Below the pieces are notes generated by a model. That model searched no databases. It worked only from the letters and a program-made list of their open reading frames with translations, and had not been told where the DNA came from. The position numbers and the translations under genes are program-made. 64,000 nucleotides of DNA from Ignelater luminosus (Eukaryota > Arthropoda > Insecta > Coleoptera > Elateridae). Positions 22,177-33,201 of this stretch are shown piece after piece; position 1 is the stretch's first letter, and each line of letters starts with the position of its first letter. Where the stretch lies: contig VTPC01090447.1 of NCBI GenBank assembly GCA_011009095.1, positions 62,001-126,000 of the forward strand, read 5' to 3'.

Positions 22177-23418
22177 CGAGGGTGGTCTGAAAAGTTTCCG
22201 ACCTCAACGTGAAGATGGCAGCACTCGTAAATAAAAGCTACTGAATTTCGTTGTTCATCTGTTGACAGTTACTCACCAAAGTTTCAGCCATTTTGGACGC
22301 GCAGTTTTTATGTAACAGTCGTTTGAGTGAGTTGATGTGAGTTTTTTTGTGAAAATGGACAAAATCGAGTATCGAGCTGTCATTAAATATTTGTTTTTGA
22401 AAGGCAATACGCCTTCGCAAATAAAAGATGAGTTGGATTCTGTGTATGGGGACTCTGCATCATCATCTACCACAGTGAAATTTTGGGCTGCTGAATTTAA
22501 ACGTGGCCGTAAGAGCTTGGGAGACGATGAACGTTCGGGACGTCCAAAAACTGCAACTACCGACGAAAACATCGCCAAAGTTCACCAAATGGTGCTAGAC
22601 GACCGCCGAATTAAAGTGAGAGAGATAGCAGAGGTTATGAACATGTCAAAAGAACGTGTTTGTCACATATTAAATCAACATTTAGGCATGAGAAAGCTGT
22701 CCGCGCGTTGGGTGCCGCGTTTGCTCACGTTAGACCAAAAACGTGTTCGAATGAATATTTCCAACGCTCTTTTGGCGCAGTTTAGGTGAAATAAATCCGA
22801 GTTTTGGCGCCGATTAATTACTGTAGATGAAACTTGGATACACCATTATACGCCCGAAACAAAAATACAGTCCAAACAGTGGGCTGCAAAGGGGGAACCG
22901 GCTCCAAAAACAGCAAAAACTGCTTTTTTCGGCTGGGAAAGTGATGGCGACTGTTTTTTGGGATAGTCATGGAGTTATTTTAATCGATTATCTTCAAAAA
23001 GGAAAAACCAGTACATGAGCATATTATGCATCATTACTTGACAAGCTGAAGGCAGAACTTGCGAAAAAACGGCCACATTTGCAGAAAAAGAAAATCCTGT
23101 TTCACCAAGTCTCACACCTCAGCGGTTACCATGGCGAAAATCCACGAATTACGGTTTAAACTGCTTGACCATCCGCCTTACTCACCAGATCTAGCCCCAA
23201 GCGACTTCTTTTTGTTCCCTCATCTAAAAATTGCTCTCGGAGGACAAAGATTTTCGTCAAATGAAGAGGCAATCACCTTCGTGAACAATTATTTTGCAGA
23301 GAAAAATGCCGAGTACTATTTGGACGGGTTACAGAGATGGGAGCATCGCTGGGAGAAGTGTGTAGAGTTACTAGGAGACTATGTTGAAAAATAAAAAAAG
23401 CTTTTCAGACCACCCTCG
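22177..23418 (+). mobile_element. mariner (irritans-group type) inserted in the P-like relic
   Basis: Terminal inverted repeats CGAGGGTGGTCTGAAAAG at 22177 and its complement ending at 23418, each next to TA (22175-22176 and 23419-23420). The 1242-bp length is nearly that of a full mariner. It is oriented opposite to the P-like relic and splits its transposase sequence, so it is the younger insertion. Confidence 0.92.
22355..23394 (+). pseudogene. irritans-type mariner transposase pseudogene
   Basis: The frame begins MDKIEYRAVIKYLFLKG and runs through the HTH and linker (DDERSGRPKTATTDENIAKV, WVPRLLT) to a premature stop at 22787. Further on, VDETWIHHYTPE holds the first catalytic Asp. A frameshift follows near 22925, a stop near 23015, and a deletion that turns the usual HQDNAPSHTS block into HQ-VSHTS, removing the second catalytic Asp. 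The third (LAPSDFFLFP) and the C-terminus are intact. Four independent lesions make it dead, although amino-acid preservation is otherwise good. Confidence 0.9.
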
Positions 23419-23560
23419 TAGTCTTCTCAAATGTAGATACTAAGTACATTCTCTAACGTACTAACTTCACCTTTTAAAGATCTAACTAATTTATTAATTT
23501 TTGCTAGTTCTTTATGGATCTTCTGTTTTTTCGGAGTTATTTCGGCATTTTTGTAGAAAT

Positions 23561-24240
23561 CAATGATCCTTATGGAAAATAGCCTTTTTTGTTGGCGTAT
23601 CAGTGAAAGTTATCATAGTTGAAGAGGATGGTTCCTTGAATATCTCCTCTAAAATCGTAAAATAGAATAAGTGGTGTGGTGTGAGTGAGAGGATGGCATG
23701 TGCATAAATACACGAGCTGCACCTCCTCATGTAGAGATCATCTTTGACAAAGATCTTTGAGATGCACTTCCTAGCAAACTGGCAGCTCTGCACATGTTCT
23801 CTCTTCCGTGCGTATACGCAGCCCCGGAGCGACGGTTTTGGACGTTTTCATATACCTTTTTCATAAACGTTTACTTAGTGAAATCCACTAGTGAGACTAC
23901 TGATGACTGTAAATCTGAAAAATAGGCAATATTTCCTGCAGTTACATATCGTTGGCCTAGTATGAAAATTGCCTTAAGTTCAAATTTTTTAAAATAGAAT
24001 CTTTGTTGTTTTTGATAGAATTGCATCTATTTTATAGGTATCTACTCAAAAATTCGTCAATATTGTCAACAAGTGCCTAAAAAAGAATTTTGAAAATGAC
24101 TGTCCCAATTTACAAGTTGTATGCCTACATTTAGTTTTTTTTCCTCTGCTGTAAAATTCCGAATTTCGGACTTGTGCGGATTTCATATTAGGCTGACAAT
24201 ATATGAAATTCTTTTGCCACCAGCGTTTCTAACTGTAATA
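23561..24240. other. unassigned; possible N-terminal part of the P-like relic
   Basis: A - strand open frame at 23560-23793 leads into the P-like coding region, but its Cys/His pattern is not a clear THAP finger. Nothing else was recognised before the TA target of the next mariner relic. Confidence 0.3.
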
Positions 24241-24242
24241 TA

Positions 24243-24932
24243 CGAGGAGTGCAAGTAAAGTAATAAGACTGATTTTTATAATTTTTTTATTCAATTAAAA
24301 TTACAATTTCACATTGTCTGCTTTGAAGTAATTGCATTGAGAAGCCACATAGCGATGGAGACGATTTCATTTCATACCAGTGCTGGAACTCAGATACTGA
24401 AATTGTCTTTAGCTGGTCGGTTACGGCAGTTTTAATGTCTTCTAGTGACCCAAAATGACGCCCTTCGAGGTGATTTTTCAATCTTGGGAAGAGCAAAAAG
24501 TCACAAGTCATTTTCGTGCAGATGTTCCTCATTCCCAATTCATTTTGGCAACATTCTCCGCTGCTAGGTTAATCTTCAATCTGTTCTCTTCCTTCTGAAA
24601 ATGTCCTAAACCACCTGAAAACTTGGACCCTTCAAAACATTGTCTCCATAGCCCTGCTATAGCTTTGCAAAAGTCTCTGTTGCTCTGTGACCAAGTCTGA
24701 AGCAAAACCTGATAGCACAACGTTGCTCGAAGTTGATATTACTCATTTTCAGAACGCAATAGAAAAAAAAAGTTCAGGAAAAAAATTTCTGCGGACAACC
24801 AAATGACTCTACGGAGTTCAAACTCATACTAGTGGAGTATCACATATTAACCCACCTTCCGTATAAATCGGTAGTTCCCAGTGTTGCCACATCGAACGCT
24901 ACGTTGCCAGTCTCATTAGTTTACACACTTCG
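24243..24932 (-). mobile_element. mariner relic related to the 19.3 kb copy
   Basis: Inverted ends CGAGGAGTGCAAGTAAAGTA and, from the other side, CGAAGTGTGTAAACTAATGA, both flanked by TA (24241-24242 and 24933-24934). Contents on the - strand (24290-24746): an N-terminal piece (MSNINFEQRCAIRFCFRLG, then a stop) and a C-terminal piece (CDFLLFPRLKNHLEGRHFGS). The middle is deleted. Protein and terminal sequences resemble the element at 19313-20210, so both descend from one family. Confidence 0.82.
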
Positions 24933-24934
24933 TA

Positions 24935-25689
24935 ATATTGGAAATATGCAATTTGCATTCAATAGAAGAAATCTCTGATAAATAAACTTTTTTATTAATC
25001 GAGTTTTTTATTTCCTTTTTTGTTAAAGAAAAAACGCTACATCAGAGATCCTGGTATCACAATAAAGTTTTCGGTTTCCCATATCACTAACAAATCGAAC
25101 TGTCTGTCTACTGGTTGAGATGCTACGGACATTTGAAATTCAACATTTTTATAAATTTTGATAAGCCCGTAGCCAGACCAACTTAATAAGAGTGGCTCTA
25201 GTTTTTGGGATGGCTGACATTTTGCTTATTTACTTTAGAATTTACCTACGTCTTTCATGTTACAATACATAGTTTTATAATTTTTACGCATTTGGAAAAC
25301 GCAGAATTGTATCTTATAGGCAATAAATATCTGAACCGTATGAATTTACTTTGTCATAGGGATTTATCCCCACACAGCTATAACAGGCAGACACAGAAAA
25401 AATATAAACAAACCTCATATTTTAAAAACTTAATATGGAGAAATCCAGTTGTAAATTGTATGGGGTGGGTGCTTCGAACGCTCGAGATCTCATTCGATAT
25501 CGCAGTGTAAAAGTTGTTTTAATGTGGCTTTGTGTGAGTATACTGTACAGTGTTGCTAACCCTCCCAATATGTCGGGAGATCTTCCGATTCTTTTACGGT
25601 TTCCCGATCTTTTAATGCAATCTTTCGATATATTACCGATTTTTAATAATTACTTGGAGAAACTAAACATTTTATTGATTTTTCTCACT
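24935..25689. other. unassigned interval
   Basis: Two overlapping + strand frames (25205-25510 and 25435-25746) lack recognisable domains. The stretch 25545-25660 (GTGTTGCTAACCCTCCC onwards) looks like a dispersed repeat, because of its conserved-looking GATCTTCCGAT-type words, but no second copy was found in the window. Confidence 0.3.
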
Positions 25690-27040
25690 ATATGGAGTGT
25701 TCGACAATTAGCGGAACAGCTTCACGTAGAAAGATTCCCCGACTAAAACTGAGAAGAAAAGTTCTGTACGAAAATGTTCGTGACTGTCTCTTCTTTTCTC
25801 ACGAGCCAGTCAGTTGGAAATTCTGAACAAGAAATACTCAGCAAATTCTAAAAATTTTTTAAATTTTATATAGCTGAAAACTAACGTTCTGAGCCGACTA
25901 GTATTTGAAAACTTTTACTAGATAAATTATTTATCACTGTTGTTAGTCCAAATCTGTCATAACTTGAATATCTCATCGGAACCATTTATTTATTGGTAAG
26001 CAATGGAGTTTGGTTTCGACGAATATGCCAATATGTATTGGGTTTACGGGGTTTGCAAAGAAAATGGTAATGCCGCGAAAGCTGAATACTTGAGAAGGTT
26101 TCCAAATTGTCGTGCACTATCAGCAAACGTATTTGAAAGGTTGGATCGGTGGTCGGAAGAGATAGGTCAAAAGGATACCAAACCGAATTAATGCTGGTAC
26201 TTTGCGAACTCGGCTTAACCCTGAAAAAGAAGAACAAATTTTATGAAGTATTTCTGAAGAACCTGGAAGTAGTACGAGAGGAGTTGCTTGCCGATTTAAT
26301 ATTCCTCGTAATTCCATCGTGCATAATGTTTTAAAAGCAGATTCTTTATATTATGATTATCGAAGTCGCATTACCTCTTTGAACTGGCTAGGCTGCTGCG
26401 ACAGACCTGTGGACTGATGAAGAGACGTCATTTTTAATTGTCACAGTTTACCCCAACAGGCTCACGAAATTCCACATTATACGAGACGGTCTAGAAACTA
26501 GGTCAGATTTTTTTTAATTGTTTGGATGGGAGTACTACAGCGGCGGCCGGTGACCTAATTTCAGGGTAGGCCGGGACCACCTGATTGGTTAATTTTTTGA
26601 TAATTTTACAATTCTGACAATTTAAACCAATAACGCGGTCTCGGCCTACCCTGAAGTTAAGTCATGGGCCGCAGCTGGAGTACTAGCAGGAAACACTGTT
26701 GGACCTCACTTTCTACCACAACGCCTGAATGGAGAAAATTATTTTCAATTCATTAATGAACTCAGACGATTTTCCACTCAATCTGCAAAACGGAATGATC
26801 TGGATGCATAATGGCGCACTAGCTTGTTATGCCTATAACGTCAGAGAATCGTTGAACGAAGATGTTTAGCAGCGTTGAATAGGTGGTAATGGTCCTATAT
26901 CGTGGTCACCGCGGTCCCCTGGTTTAAATCTTTTGGATTGTTTTGTTTGGAAAAGATTTACCAAATACCTCCAGAAAATTTACAAGTCCTGCAAGCACGA
27001 ATAATGGACAGTGTACAATTTAATTTATTGTAATTATAAT
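25690..27040 (+). pseudogene. Tc1/IS630-type transposase pseudogene (DUF4817-like HTH)
   Basis: The frame at 26003 begins MEFGFDEYANMYWVYGVCKE and continues with EYLRRFPNCR, an N-terminal helix-turn-helix of the DUF4817 type that precedes a DDE domain in many insect transposases. Further blocks follow in other frames: SSTRGVACRFNIPRNSIVHN, then after a small insertion AGNTVGPHFLPQRLNGENYF, then WMHNGALACYAYNVRESL, where the usual catalytic Asp of the QHDGAP block is Asn. The next block, SWSPRSPGLNLLDCFVWKRF, has Gly in place of the first Asp. Several stops are present. Terminal repeats were not defined. Confidence 0.72.
26538..26676. mobile_element. 139-bp hairpin MITE with a 9-bp target duplication
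   Basis: The insertion starts CAGCGGCGGCCGGTGACC and ends GTCATGGGCCGCAGCT. Its two halves pair over most of their length (TTCAGGGTAGGCCGGGACC with the complement near 26630-26660). It is bordered by GGAGTACTA at 26529-26537 and again at 26677-26685. Removing it with one repeat copy rejoins the transposase frame (VWMGVL, then AGNTVGP). An 8-9 bp duplication fits Mutator-like or related enzymes. Confidence 0.85.
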
Positions 27041-27127
27041 TCTCCACAAATGCTTAGAGGTAACAGTAACATTGTGAGCAATCGCCTGCCTGGAAGTTAA
27101 CGGAGGACAATTTGGACGTTTTTCCGG

Positions 27128-27690
27128 TCAATCGCTCTTGTCGGACCTCTCGGGACCTGTCGGGCCAGTCGGGCTTCTTGGATTTCTCGGCTCTTTGGGC
27201 TTCTTCGATCTGTCGTACTAATCGAAGCTTTCGGGACTTTTGAACTTCTCGAGTCTATGGGATCATTTGGATCTCTCGGGTCTGTCGGACCTCTCGGACC
27301 TTTTGAACTTCTTGGCCCTTCGGATCTATCAGTCGTTTGGATCTCTTGAGTCTACTGGGCCGTTCGGGCCTGTCGGGCTTCTTGGATTTTTTGGCCCTTC
27401 GGGTCTATCGGGCCGTTTGGATATCTCGGGCATGTCAGATCTCTCGGGTTTGTCAAGCCGTTCGGGCCTTTTGGATCGTTTGGACCATCGTCGGGCCTGT
27501 TGGACGTTTTGGAATTTTCGGCCCTTCGGGCTTTTCGAGTCTATCGAGCTGTTCATACCGCTCAGACTTGTTGGGTCGTGGGATTTCTCGGCCCTTCGGA
27601 CGAAAGAAGTTATCAGGTCTTTTTCGGGCTCTTTAAGCTTGTCCTCAGTCTGGCCAGGCCTGAAACTTTTGGCCCGTGCAGGGCTCTAAT
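27128..27690. repeat. GC-rich minisatellite with 9-bp periodicity
   Basis: About 560 bases of degenerate tandem repeats built on a 9-base unit close to TCGGGCCTN, with TTCGGGCC, TCTCGGGTC and TTTGGATCT as variants. Because the period is a multiple of three, long frames stay open on both strands and translate into triplet-repeat peptides: on the - strand a Pro/Gly/Arg series with a collagen-like three-residue rhythm, on the + strand Leu-Ser-Gly and Gly-Pro-Ser series. The frames are a by-product of the repeat and no gene context is seen. Confidence 0.85.
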
Positions 27691-28622
27691 TTATGGTCTA
27701 CAATATTAACTAACAATTTTGTGGTATCAAATAAGCTGTTATCTCAATTTTTCGATATGAATCTTAATAAGTTTCTAACCATATTGTAACAATTCTTGAT
27801 CTTCTCTTGTTTTAGATTTTAAAGCCTCCTCATTTTATGGCGGAATCTCCTGATTTCTTTGATATAAACCTTCCGAAAGGTAAACATAAGACTTGACAGT
27901 ACTGATACTGTAATTTATTGCTGCACTTTTATATTTTACTTAGGCTAACAATACCTTCTTCTAATATTTCTTTTGCTTTTTATTTTAATTTTTCTCTAAC
28001 AATGCATCACAGAGAATTATCTGAGAGTTTTGACTACTAGTTTAGTTGTTCAATTGTTGTAGTTTATTGTCTTAGTTCTATTGGTACCTGTAGGTTGACA
28101 ATTCGCTCCCGGGCGTGCAAAGAAAGATAATTCTGAATCTTGTAAAAATCGAGTCATGGGCACTACATTGTACACTAGTACTATCGGCAACTTTGTGCAA
28201 ACAAATGTAAGTCCTAAATCTAAATCTAAATGCCAAAAGACGTTATAACATTGTAACATATAGGAGTTGCCAACTTTAAAATTGCCATACTGTAAAATTA
28301 ACATTTTGTAACTTATCCTCCTTTGCACGTGCACTGATAGTAGTTATGTAATAATCAATTCAACCATAAAATATAAACTAAACATCCGTACTAATTGTCA
28401 GCACGATTGTTCACATCATATGTCCAATATTCTGATTATAAAGTATTTTTGTTTACCTTTAATTCTGGTTTTGGTCTATAAAGTATACAATTGCCAGGAT
28501 TCTATCTAATAAAATTTTGGTAGAACTTCAAATCATTTCATGTTTATTTTATTACTTTGCCAAAGAAATCTGTTATTCCCACTTTTAATTAAAAGCAAAA
28601 AAGTACTGAAATATTGTAATAA
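27691..28622. other. unassigned interval downstream of the 29 kb gene
   Basis: AT-rich and without recognisable genes. It lies beyond the likely 3' end of the - strand gene whose last exon ends at 28993. Confidence 0.35.
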
Positions 28623-28628
28623 TTTATT
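28623..28628 (-). promoter_or_regulatory. candidate polyadenylation signal
   Basis: AATAAA on the - strand, about 365 bases after the stop codon at 28993. Another lies near 28544. Position only. Confidence 0.35.
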
Positions 28629-28992
28629 TAACAGTCAATTTACAAATAATAGTAACTAGTAACTCAATACTACATTCTCTCTATATTCTAAATACGTACA
28701 GTTAGTTACCTAAGTATAGGCACCTACTTAAAATTCGGATTTCTAGAGTTAAATACAAAATAAAAGCTTTTAGAAATTTTAAAAAATAACTTTAAATTCT
28801 TAAAACAAAGTACTTAAACAAACATCAAACTCATTAATAGCAATTCCTTATTCGAACAGTCTTACTCATAGTCACTTTCACAGACTGCCTGACTAGCACT
28901 GCAAAAATCTATTTTCCAGCAGAAACAGCTTTCTTGCAGACTATGAATATGGCCGAGAGATTATTTTTGTACTCTAAGAGCTAGATAAACCC

Positions 28993-29968
28993 TCATATAT
29001 GCTGTATACTATTTGGTAGATTTGTTGCAGATCCCTGTCTTTTTATCTTAGTCGATTTTAATTTTTCTTTTATTTGAGATAGTCGCGAAGGTGGTGTAAG
29101 CTGCTTATGGACGGGCACTGGTACACTTTGAACTTGTGCGCGATATTCATTCTCTAATTGCACAACCGAACGTAAATCGAAGGAATCGTTTTGAGTGCTT
29201 CGTGGTAAAATAGGACTCATTAAAGTTGCACTTGGTGTCATCAAAACGGACGAATCTAGCTGATTTGCTTCTGGTGTATCTATGTAGAATTTAGGCATTG
29301 ATACTTGCCTAATGATCGGTAGTTCAAGATTTCTATCGATATTAAGCGTAAGGCTACGAGACATCCGACGTTCTCGTAAGGATTTTTTCCGAAGTTTCAC
29401 TTCTTCGTTAATACTTAAAAGTGCGGACGATGATTTTCTCGATGCGGCTGGTTTCACTGGTTCAGAGGATATTTGAAGATTGCTGTCACTTTGAGAATTT
29501 TGTGTTTTACTACTATCTCCTGCATCTGAATTTGATGGTGTATTATTCTCTTCCGTTTTGGAATCGGTAACGTTAATACTGTTGTCGATTTTCTTATCAT
29601 TAATACTGTCGAGTTCTTCCGTACTTGATGTTAGATCTTCTCTGCTAGATTCCATAATAGTGGGTATTGCTAAACTGAAAGGGCATTGAATATTTTTGGC
29701 TTCGTTTTCTTTATTTTGTTCATCGACATTATCTTCCCACCATCTCACTCTTCTAACTGGTTGATGTTCAATAGGTTTTGGTTGTTTCGGTAAGGGATCT
29801 ATCGTGACAATAGCACGGCCTGCTATTAAGGAAACTTGATCATAAAAGGCCATGTTTTCAAACGTGTTGTTTTCGATTTTTGGTTTCAAGGGCTCTTCGT
29901 ATAAGGCGATGCTCTCATCGTAGCAGAAGCGTTTTTCGATGAGGTGCCAGTAGCAAGCTTCAATGCAA
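28993..29968 (-). CDS. terminal coding exon of an unrecognised host gene
   Basis: An uninterrupted 976-base exon with an acceptor (TATTTTTCAG) just upstream of 29968 and a stop at 28993. The reading frame enters one base into the exon, so the previous exon must end with two bases of a codon. It encodes a Cys- and aromatic-rich start (CIEACYWHLIEKRFCYDESI), then LIAGRAIVTIDPLPKQ and VRRVRWWEDN. A long Ser/Asn/Glu-rich low-complexity linker follows, then a basic Ser/Arg segment (LRKKSLRERRMSRSLTLNI) and a Lys/Arg-rich tail. There are no membrane segments. I do not recognise the family; the phosphorylatable Ser-rich C-terminus suggests an intracellular scaffold or regulator, which is inference. 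Codon use is balanced, unlike the surrounding transposons. A candidate upstream exon is at 52871-52890. Confidence 0.75.
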
Positions 29969-29970
29969 CT

Positions 29971-31785
29971 GAAAAATACAAAAAATTGTTTTAATAATTA
30001 ATTTAATAATTCATTAATAAATGAAATAGAATGAAAGTTAAATCTGGATATAACTAAGTAGAAAATTGATATTTGTAAGCAATGTCTATATTGGTAAAGT
30101 GTTAAAAATAAAAGTCTTAAAATCTTGTTGCATTATACCCTGTCAATTGTTTGGAGAAATGTTTATAGTTGGTTTTATTGTTGTGTAGCTAAAATAAACG
30201 CGAAACTGTGAATATTATATTTAAAATACAAAGGAATTGGCAATAAATGAATAAAAGAACATTTTTATTGTTTAAACAATGGGGTTTTAACGATTTTCTG
30301 TTTTTCCAGAATATTAAAATTAGCAGAAATCGTTATTTCCGAAGGAGAATTTAAAAATGTAATGTTTATGCATAATAAAAATTTTAAGATTATATATTCG
30401 TTGTAACAAGCTATTTTTAAAATCACATTTCGAAAGGAACTTTTTTCTGATGCCAAAATAATATTTTTCTATAACAGCCGTATGCTTATTATAGATGAGA
30501 CAAGGCAATACGTTGCTATATAGTTGTTTATTGTCATAATACAGCAGATAGCCGTATTAATTGCACCCTATTTTCACATGAGCAAAATCAATTCTAAAAC
30601 TAAAATTATTACTTTGGAAAAACTTTAATCTACTGCAGTCTATTGTACAGAAAAATAATGTCTGACAGATAAATAAAAATTTCGCAAAGTGCAAAATGAA
30701 TAGTGAAAAGCTTTGGTGCAATATTTCCTTGCTTGTCTTTAATTGCTAGAATTTCTGAAGTACAGAAGGAAATTCTAAAGCTTGTAGATTTTTGTTAAGA
30801 ATCTCTGAAAAGATCAAAAAAGGAAAATGAAAACGATTTGTAATAATTTTATTTTGTATGTAATTTTTCTTTATCATGATTTAGCTCCCAACGTTCGCTC
30901 TGCATATGGCAAGACTTATTCCAAGAGATTATTTTCTTTTCTGCTTAAAAATTAAAATTAATTTAAGAGTTGAATATGCAGTGTATGCTCTGTACTCGAA
31001 CTTGACAATTTCTGTTTCTTACTCTCTTCCAGACCTCTTGTAGATGGGATTAAAGATAAAACCTAATATAAAAATTGAACTTGGCAAGAAAAACTAGCAT
31101 GAAGCAGACTCTTCATTTCTCACCTCCTGCAAAAGGTGATACTTAACGGGATACCTTTTGGATGAATATTAATGAAACTGCTAGAATTCCCGAGATTGAA
31201 ATGACTTCATTATCTTAACCTAAAGCCCAATCTATCTACGACTGTTTGTAGTACGTTGAGCCAAGTCATACATTCAGTGCGATTCCAGGTCTTTAATCAA
31301 ACTGCAATAGGTTTAACATTAAAACACTTCTAAGATAATAAATTAGTTTTTCAGTTTTCTTTGATTTTAAATGCAGCACTCCAGGTTGACAATTGTTCTA
31401 AAACATATAAAATCAGTCATAGAAAAGTAAAAATTAATAAACGCTGGTCAAGAATAGATCTAACAATGACTTAACATAATAGTCATTGTTTAATCTTATT
31501 ATGGAAAAAATGATTGAGGAAGAAAGGATAGATAAAAAGAGCACAAATTGAGAAATGACGAGGTCAAATTCTCTGTTCTCTGGAGGCGACTTTCAGCTGC
31601 TCTTACATATTTTTTGATAAATCGGAGAGTAATTTAATATAGAAATACCTTATAGCAAAATAAAATCCATGACAATCTCGATGGACCCTATTCGCTACAG
31701 CAGCGTGTTAATGATTAAATAAATCGAACAAGTCATGTTTATCAAGCTCTCGGAACATCATTCAAAGATATTGTGCCCAGACTAA
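29971..31785. other. probable intron sequence of the 29 kb gene
   Basis: No exon or element could be recognised. Short overlapping frames at 30265-30508 (-) have no support. It directly precedes the acceptor of the - strand gene, so it is expected to be intronic. Confidence 0.4.
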
Positions 31786-32215
31786 GAAAGCATCATTGGT
31801 ATCAAAAAAACCTCTGGTATACCATATGAAAAAATTAACACATGTTGGTTGAAAGCAAAATATGCACTTGTACGCATTCGAAACCAGAGCAGAAACATGA
31901 AAGCTAACCAAATAGAAATCCAGAAACGAAGATTCTTAGACAAACAGTTGGAGTTACAGTATGGTGCAAGATGTAGCCACATGGGTACGAAGGAGAAACT
32001 GGCACGTTCATGTTAACAGAATCAGCCCAGAAAAGGGCCAGACCATAAACGACCAGCGAGTCTCCTCCAAACAATATTGGTATTAATTGTAGACATCAGC
32101 TTCTCAAGACAGTGGTGCTTAATTGGAACAAAAACAGGATTTCCTCTGATAAAAAAAAGAAGACGCCCAAAACTAATTTTCAGTGATTCTAGGTTATGTT
32201 TTCTTCTTCGGCCTG
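31786..32215 (+). mobile_element. LINE C-terminal (3' end) remnant
   Basis: On the + strand, frames read IEIQKRRFLDKQLELQYGAR, then WVRRRNWHVHVNRISPEKGP and, after a gap, KKRRRPKLIFSDS. This is the widespread tail pattern of RTE/CR1-like ORF2 proteins (R..DI...L.V..V..WV..R...W..HV.RM...... GRP..RW.D). Only the 3' end is present, as expected for a 5'-truncated insertion. Confidence 0.6.
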
Positions 32216-32944
32216 TATGAATGATATAACTGCTCAAGAAGTGAGTCATTTTGCAAAAACAAATGCGTACATTATAAGATGACCAAGCCTAGTACTGCAA
32301 GCGCACTTGAACTGGTTTTCAAAATTTGCTGCGTCAATAAAGTGTGTAATTCGTGTGTTAACATCCAGCCACCGTTGTACTAGGAAGTATACAGAATTTT
32401 ACATCATGGAAGTGATGAATTTAGTAGAAAAACTAGTAAAATCAGTCTAAGATGAGATTTAAAGTACTGAATGAACTTAGAAAGTATCTTGAGTTGCTCA
32501 GTACTAAGATCCTGATACTCCAATACTGCCTTTCAGATATCAGACAGTTCTCAGAAAGCTGTAAAGTGGAAAGTCGTGAAACATCAACCACAGACAAAGA
32601 TTCCTGTAAAGAAATTTAATAGATTAAAAGGAGATTTCGACAAAGATACATTAAACATTTGCAAAAATGACTCGCGTGGAGTTGCAGATGGATCATTAAT
32701 ACGTATTCATTGGATACTGGATGAAATAGAACTGAAAATAGTTTGTTTTCATCAATTTTATTTTTTTATAATTAGACAAATTGCATTTGCTCGGTATCTT
32801 GCCCAATCTTCTATCTGAAATGTTGGGATGGTTAATCACTAGTTGTATGCATTTAAAAAGTTGTTACAGACCAATAAAAGACTTCAGATCAGCTTGAAAT
32901 AAAAGCGACTCAATATTTCATAAATATTAGTAAGCACATTAAGT
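32216..32944. other. unassigned interval
   Basis: One 80-codon + strand frame (32576-32818) has no recognised motif. Nothing else was seen. Confidence 0.3.
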
Positions 32945-33201
32945 AGGGGAGGGTGGTACTAAGTGAGACAGTTTTCACATTTATTGAAATAAAAAAGTAT
33001 TTAAAGGCATATACGCCATTCTTTCTTGACAGAGAATGAAGGTTGTAAATCCCCCCAAAAAAATAAACCACGAAATTATTAATAATTTTTATTTTTTGAA
33101 TTACATTTGTCTTAGTACCTTAGGTAGTACAAGGTGAGACACTGCCTGGTTCATAAGGGGCCTCTACTTACTAATAATTCGTATAAAGTTATTAGTTACT
33201 A

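Larger units (their letters stand above)
21250..23560 (-). mobile_element. P-element-like transposase relic interrupted by a mariner
   Basis: The - strand encodes degenerate blocks of a P-element/THAP9-type transposase on both sides of a mariner insertion (22177-23418). Upstream of the mariner, KKQKIHKELAKINKLVRSLK resembles the leucine-rich coiled-coil segment after the THAP domain. Downstream come NTHLRLQLKHQKARTLSKAL, then RWKEAIAFCF, then VYDQGSTNQAAINELV, then VQKIKVKYPS and AKFLFLMDR. The order and motifs (WK.P.AY.F, DQG.NQ) match the catalytic region of the family. A THAP zinc finger is not recognisable. The ends of the element are not defined. Confidence 0.75.

Noticed and set aside
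27240-27689. Long overlapping frames that could be read as a collagen-like or Leu/Ser/Gly-repeat protein
   Set aside because: They are created by the 9-bp repeat period on both strands. No start context, signal peptide or flanking exon.
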